A stretch of 64,000 nt of DNA. Source: Streptomyces fradiae. Its GTDB lineage: Bacteria; Actinomycetota; Actinomycetes; Streptomycetales; Streptomycetaceae. The stretch covers positions 372,001-436,000 of the forward strand of contig NZ_CP065958.1 in NCBI RefSeq assembly GCF_041270065.1, in the 5' to 3' direction. Made by a program: the position numbers and the translations under genes. Under the pieces are notes generated by a model, which ran no database searches, was not told where the DNA came from, and saw only the letters and a list, made by a program, of their open reading frames with translations. Below are positions 61,806 to 64,000 of the stretch, in pieces. Position 1 is the stretch's first letter. Each line of letters opens with the position of its first letter.

Positions 61806-62165
61806 ATGCCGACGATGTCACCCTCACGGAAGCTCCGGCAGGGCCGCCACGCCTTGCTGCGAATGCTCCACCCTCGTCGCGATCTCGTCGTCATCCGCCT
61901 GAGGGGCAACCTCGACGCCGAGCGGGTGAAGGAAACCACCCGGGTCCTGCGCCGTGTGCTCCGCAACGGTCCGAGAGCACTGGAAGTGGACCTCTCCGGC
62001 GTCACACACCTCAGCCCTGAGGGAGCCCTCCCACTGTTCCTCGCCGCCCGTGGGGCTCGCGGCCAAGGAGTCCGGTTCACCATCACCCACGCGGATCCAC
62101 AGGCACAGGCCATGATGCATCGACTCGGCCTTGAGCGATATCTGTCGAACGGCGCCTCAAGCTAG
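61806..62165 (+). CDS. STAS domain anti-sigma factor antagonist
   Basis: 119 residues. STAS fold: RRDLVVIRLRGNLDAERVKE, then ALEVDLSGVTHLSPEGALPL with the phospho-acceptor position at the Ser of HLSPEG, and GQGVRFTITHADPQAQAMM. Such proteins release an anti-sigma factor when dephosphorylated. No anti-sigma kinase or sigma gene is adjacent; the nearest SpoIIE phosphatase in the window is at 9-11 kb. ATG at 61806 (or 61815) after CGGAG. It is preceded by leader element C. Confidence 0.88.
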   Translation: MPTMSPSRKLRQGRHALLRMLHPRRDLVVIRLRGNLDAERVKETTRVLRRVLRNGPRALEVDLSGVTHLSPEGALPLFLAARGARGQGVRFTITHADPQAQAMMHRLGLERYLSNGASS

Positions 62166-62269
62166 AGTTCCGTGACACTGCATCGGCCGGGGAGTCGGCT
62201 CGCTACTTTCCGGGCAACAGGCCACCACGCACCTGCCTCGATGTCGTGCCCCGCTTCTATGCTCCTGCG

Positions 62270-62788
62270 ATGACGTCTCACGAAGGAACGCATCGCACCG
62301 TTCTCGTCCGGGTGGGTAGCCGCCATGCCCAGATCGACGAACAGCTCGCACCCACGATCCAGGCGATCTGGGAGTGTGGCCTCGACACGTTCACCTGCTG
62401 CCAGGACCTGGCAGAGAGCAACGCGGACTGGCCGGAGAAGCTGCCGCACATGGCGGAGTGGGTCGAGTCCCGCCGTGGGTGGATGCTCATCGACTTCCCG
62501 GTCGACAGCGGCCTCGCCTTCCTCTCGGCCGCGGCGAACGCCGGCCCGCGAGACGCCTTCTACGTGCGGATGACTCACTGGGCCGCCCCGGACGCCTGGG
62601 ATGTGAAAATCAAGCCGATGGACGCGGCGATGTTCCAGGAGGACCAGCCATCGCACTTCGGCCTGCGCCTCCTCCAGGTGAGCTTCCCCGCCTACGACCT
62701 GCCGGAACTGACCCGCCGTCTCCGCGAACACGCCGCAGGCCGTACGGTGCCGCCCGCCCCCGCCGATTGGAGCAGCGTCGGCCGCTAG
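62270..62788 (+). CDS. hypothetical protein
   Basis: 172 residues, soluble. Visible features: HRTVLVRVGSRHAQIDEQLA, GLDTFTCCQDLAESN with a CC pair, a Trp-rich middle (MTHWAAPDAWDVKIKPMD) and a C-terminal helix. The beta/helix alternation suggests one compact domain, but no family is recognised. It lies between the STAS gene and a decayed transposase and may be part of a mobile or accessory segment. Confidence 0.7.
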   Translation: MTSHEGTHRTVLVRVGSRHAQIDEQLAPTIQAIWECGLDTFTCCQDLAESNADWPEKLPHMAEWVESRRGWMLIDFPVDSGLAFLSAAANAGPRDAFYVRMTHWAAPDAWDVKIKPMDAAMFQEDQPSHFGLRLLQVSFPAYDLPELTRRLREHAAGRTVPPAPADWSSVGR

Positions 62789-62872
62789 CTTCTGGGTCGG
62801 GCCGGTCTGCACCGCAAGCTCCGGCTGAGTACCTGCGTGACCAGGCTGGCCAACTGCAGCGTTCAGTCACCG

Positions 62873-64000
62873 CTAGGTGGCCGCTTGCCGTTGGTAGTGG
62901 CAGTTTCGGGCGCGGGCCTGGTGGCGGCGTCGCCAATGCGACCAGCGGAGTCGGTGCGCGAGGTCGTGGACCCGGCTGGTGAAGGTGGTGAACAGGCGCT
63001 GGATCTCGTTGCAGGTCAAGGGGATCAGGTCGTCTGGGGCGGGGTGGTCGCGGCCTTCGGCGGCCGCGGTGACGACGAGGAAGGCGAGGGCGAGCATCGC
63101 GAGGGTGACCCAGCGGTGCCAGGAGGTCCAGCGGCGGACCTGGTGCTCGTGCAGGCCCGCCAGGCCCTTGCCGGCCTGGAACGTCTCCTCGACCGTCCAA
63201 CGTCGTCCGGCCACCCGCACCAGGTCGGACAACGGGACGGGGCGGGCGAGAAGCAGCGGTAGAAGGCGAGTTCGCCACTTCGCCGATTGCGGGCGGACCA
63301 GCAGCCACCAGTGCCCGGGCCGATCGGCAGGGCCATGGATGTCGGCCTGGGCCCAGTCGTAGTACCGCTCGCCTAAGGCCCCCGCTCGGGCCGAGCGCCG
63401 CTGCCATGCCCGCCCCGGGATCTTCGCCACGATGGCCTTGGCCGGGAACTTCCCCGCCGCCGTGGTGACTTGGTGGTGCTGGAGACCGCCAGGACGTAGC
63501 CGGTCCAGCGTTTCCAGCGGGGCCCGCAGGTGCGGGTTGTCGCCGTAGACCTCGTCGCCCGCGACCCAGCGGGCGGGAGAGCCCGTGTCGAGGGCCCGGC
63601 CGATCATCCGGGCCGCCTGCACTGGCTTCGTCGCGAAGGCGAGGTCGTCGGGGATGCCGGCGGCCCAGCAGCGGTCGACATCGTCGGTCAACGGGCGCGG
63701 CACGTACAGGGCCGGTCGATCGCAGCGTGCCCGCAGGCGGCGGAGTAGACAAGGTAGACGGCGACCTGGGAGTTCTCGATCCGTCCGGCCGTGCCGGTGT
63801 ACTGGCGCTGGATGCTGACCGTGGCGGTGCCCTTCTTCAGGTCGCCGGTCTCGTCGACCACCAGCACGGCCGCGTCGTCGGCCAGGTGCTCGACCACGTA
63901 GGCGCGCACGTCGTCACGGACCGCGTCGGCATCCCACTTCGCGCGGTGCAGCAGGTGCTGCATGCCGTCAGGGGTGGCGTCGCCCGCGTGCTCGGCCAGG
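62873..64000 (-). pseudogene. IS701-like DDE transposase, frameshifted, 5' end beyond the window
   Basis: Minus-strand reading has VLVVDETGDLKKGTATVSIQ, GDEVYGDNPHLR and WTVEETFQAGKGLAGLHEHQ (the DDE residues and partners), and LIPLTCNEIQRLF at the C-terminus, all IS701-family features. It is broken: at about 63713 GACCGGCCCTG lacks one base (needed: GACCGGGCCCTG), so the frame ends in a short TGA tail; a second pair of compensating indels turns the expected GYVLAVSSTTK into RLRPGGLQHHQ between about 63465 and 63510. The start lies past the right edge. Not functional as read. Confidence 0.85.

Overview
The window is high-GC actinobacterial chromosome and almost certainly Streptomyces. The reasons are strong G/C bias at third codon positions, frequent GTG starts, 4-bp GTGA/ATGA gene overlaps, and typical Streptomyces families: a SARP/AfsR-type regulator, a multidomain SpoIIE phosphatase, a streptophobe protein, DUF6777, DUF1876, DUF6766, MepB and FBP-domain proteins. 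No rRNA, tRNA, CRISPR array or complete biosynthetic cluster was seen. The region is accessory and stress-oriented rather than core.

Layout, left to right. 0-6 kb: ADP-ribosylglycohydrolase, alpha/beta hydrolase, a frameshifted AraC regulator, an acyl-CoA dehydrogenase, a small conserved protein and a siderophore-interacting protein. 5.5-17.3 kb: a large SARP-type ATPase regulator divergent from a PAS-GAF-SpoIIE-ATPase switch protein, a PHP protein, aldehyde dehydrogenase, ThuA, DUF3626, a three-gene ECF sigma factor unit with two small membrane proteins, and a TetR regulator. 17.5-21.8 kb: an FHA-FHA-ABC transporter, a short accessory protein and a Ser/Thr kinase in one operon, the arrangement known from mycobacterial Rv1747/PknF. 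21.8-27 kb: streptophobe, DUF6777, a MocR-type regulator with a small divergent gene, and an FBP-domain protein. 27-30.3 kb: glutaryl-CoA dehydrogenase divergent from a class III CoA-transferase and its GntR regulator, a probable glutarate catabolic module. 30.4-40.5 kb: a flavin monooxygenase, CBS-BON protein, DUF1876, a HemY/CgoX-type oxidase, a 2H phosphoesterase, a secreted pyroglutamyl-peptidase-like protein lacking its cysteine nucleophile, MepB, and several very small membrane proteins.

40.7-47.2 kb: a tightly coupled redox operon (F420-dependent oxidoreductase, TPP enzyme, membrane protein, gluconate-dehydrogenase-like subunits) followed by a HAD phosphatase. 47.2-47.85 kb: two gene remnants (a CYP152-type P450 and a CBS protein). 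47.85-51.2 kb: a CPA1 cation/proton antiporter, then a CBS protein coupled to an ArsB/NhaD-type permease. 51.3-61.6 kb: a 1639-residue AAA ATPase paired with a flotillin, a secreted-type hypothetical protein, and a separate NfeD-stomatin operon, so two SPFH membrane-scaffold modules lie side by side. 61.8-64 kb: an orphan STAS anti-sigma antagonist, an unknown protein and a decayed IS701-like transposase running off the right edge.

The most unusual signal is an identical 19-nt sequence, GCCGGGAAGTCTGGTCGGC, in the 5' leaders of three separate transcription units: the CPA1 antiporter, the CBS/permease operon and the STAS gene. In the first two it sits at the same distance from a matching -10 box, near the very start of the predicted transcript. 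This suggests a shared RNA- or DNA-level regulon element linking ion transport to a sigma-factor switch.
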